NCBI GenBank assembly: GCA_007124105.1 | Contig: SLFT01000363.1 | Span: 1 to 13,205, forward strand | Length of the DNA: 13,205 nt | Reading direction: 5' to 3' | DNA from: Candidatus Hydrogenedentota bacterium | GTDB lineage: Bacteria > Hydrogenedentota > Hydrogenedentia > Hydrogenedentales > CAITNO01 | Shown: positions 12,586 through 13,205 of the stretch, in pieces | How positions within the stretch are numbered: position 1 is the first letter of the stretch | Layout: each line of letters begins with the position of its first letter | The notes under the pieces: generated by a model | What the model saw: only the letters and a program-made list of their open reading frames with translations | Told to the model about the DNA's origin: nothing | Database searches by the model: none | Translations under genes and position numbers: made by a program

Positions 12586-13205
12586 GCACTCTCCCGCGCT
12601 ATCGCGCCCAGCTGCGCGATCACATCGCAAATGACATCCACCCACTCGAGCGGCAACACGCCATACAAAGGCAAGCACAGCATCTCTTCCGCCGCCTTCT
12701 CGGCAACAGGCAACCGTCCCGGCGCAACGCGACACCAGGACTGGGTGGAACACAAGGGGTGGAAATACCTGCGCGCATGGATATTAAAGCGCTTCAACTG
12801 GGTGTATAGCGCATCACTGGTCATGCCATAACTTTCGCGGTCAACGCGCACAGGGTAGTAGGCATAATTGCGTTTTACATGCGCGAGATCAAGGGCAAGC
12901 GGCGCTATTCCCAGAATCTCTTTAAGATGGTCGTTGTAGCGCATGGCAACACCGCGTCGGCCTTTTATTTCCCGCGCTACTGTTTCGAGTTGCGTCAGTC
13001 CGAGCGCTGCATGCAATTCGCTCATTTTCGCGTTGAGCCCCGGCGCGACCACCCGTCCCTCGTCGTCAATGCCAAAGTTTTTTAATGTCCCCAGTTTCTC
13101 GTACAGTTCCTTGTCGCGTGAAGCCAGCGCGCCGCCCTCGCCTGTGGTGAACAATTTGGTGGCGTGAAAACTCACTATGGACATGGCGCCGTATTGGAGA
13201 ATGGA
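12582..13205 (-). CDS. DegT/DnrJ/EryC1/StrS family sugar aminotransferase, 3' part (runs off the right edge)
   Basis: The frame is open to the window edge, giving the last 207 residues of a PLP-dependent enzyme that is normally about 370-400 long. An internal ATG at 13184 is not the start: the upstream codons (SILQYGA) continue the family pattern. The PLP-binding lysine is in SFHATKLFTTGEGGAL. Further marks are NFGIDDEGRV, NAKMSELHAALGLTQLE and the C-terminal NIHARRYFHPL and LPLYGVLP. These enzymes transfer an amino group from glutamate to a nucleotide-linked keto-sugar for O-antigen, capsule or core sugars. Its stop overlaps the kinase 2 start by 4 nt, so the aminotransferase leads or precedes the kinase genes in one operon. 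Confidence 0.92.
   Translation of the reverse strand, partial: SILQYGAMSIVSFHATKLFTTGEGGALASRDKELYEKLGTLKNFGIDDEGRVVAPGLNAKMSELHAALGLTQLETVAREIKGRRGVAMRYNDHLKEILGIAPLALDLAHVKRNYAYYPVRVDRESYGMTSDALYTQLKRFNIHARRYFHPLCSTQSWCRVAPGRLPVAEKAAEEMLCLPLYGVLPLEWVDVICDVIAQLGAIARESA

Noticed and set aside
1..13205. tRNA, rRNA, CRISPR arrays, integrase or transposase genes.
   Set aside because: I looked for them, especially near the repeats at 9804-9882 and 11796-11874, and saw none.

Overview
The window looks like a chromosomal stretch from an uncultivated Gram-negative bacterium. Two putative LPS-kinase-like proteins sit in an operon with a DegT-type sugar aminotransferase, which points to an outer membrane with decorated glycans. 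Gene content, mixed gene orientation and moderately high GC would fit a Hydrogenedentota, Planctomycetota or Lentisphaerota genome. That placement is a guess from gene content, not shown by the sequence.

Layout, left to right. Positions 1-977 hold small toxin-antitoxin-type genes: the 5' end of a HicB-like antitoxin (minus), a 401-bp divergent intergenic region, and an overlapping DUF4160-DUF2442 pair (plus). Position 1176-2489 encodes a secreted neutral-ceramidase-family protein. Converging on it is an acetyltransferase-deacetylase fusion at 2628-4355 (minus). Position 4466-5300 (minus) is a two-gene membrane operon, zinc-ribbon/TM2 then DUF2752, behind a promoter overlapped by a perfect 8-bp inverted repeat. 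Position 5450-8071 (minus) encodes a triple-PAS hybrid histidine kinase.

From 8127 to the right edge, minus-strand genes form what was probably one glycan operon: DegT aminotransferase (partial), kinase 2, kinase 1, sugar-phosphate isomerase. The junctions are tight (ATGA overlap, then a 2-bp gap).

This operon is split between the two kinases by about 1.9 kb of opposite-strand DNA. The insert carries an internally deleted hsdM (type I methyltransferase subunit) translationally coupled to an intact rhuM-family gene, with no hsdS, hsdR, integrase or transposase. It is bracketed by two gapless direct repeats (9804-9882 and 11796-11874; 65 of 79 positions identical by hand alignment, offset 1992 bp). 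Each repeat holds the 3' end of a kinase-2-type gene plus the first 14 nt of a kinase-1-type gene. Most differences in the conserved coding core are synonymous, so the copies diverged as working genes before being brought together. I read this as an island that entered a gene-gene junction and brought, or duplicated, a divergent version of it. The in-frame-shrunken hsdM and the split operon are the most notable parts of the window.
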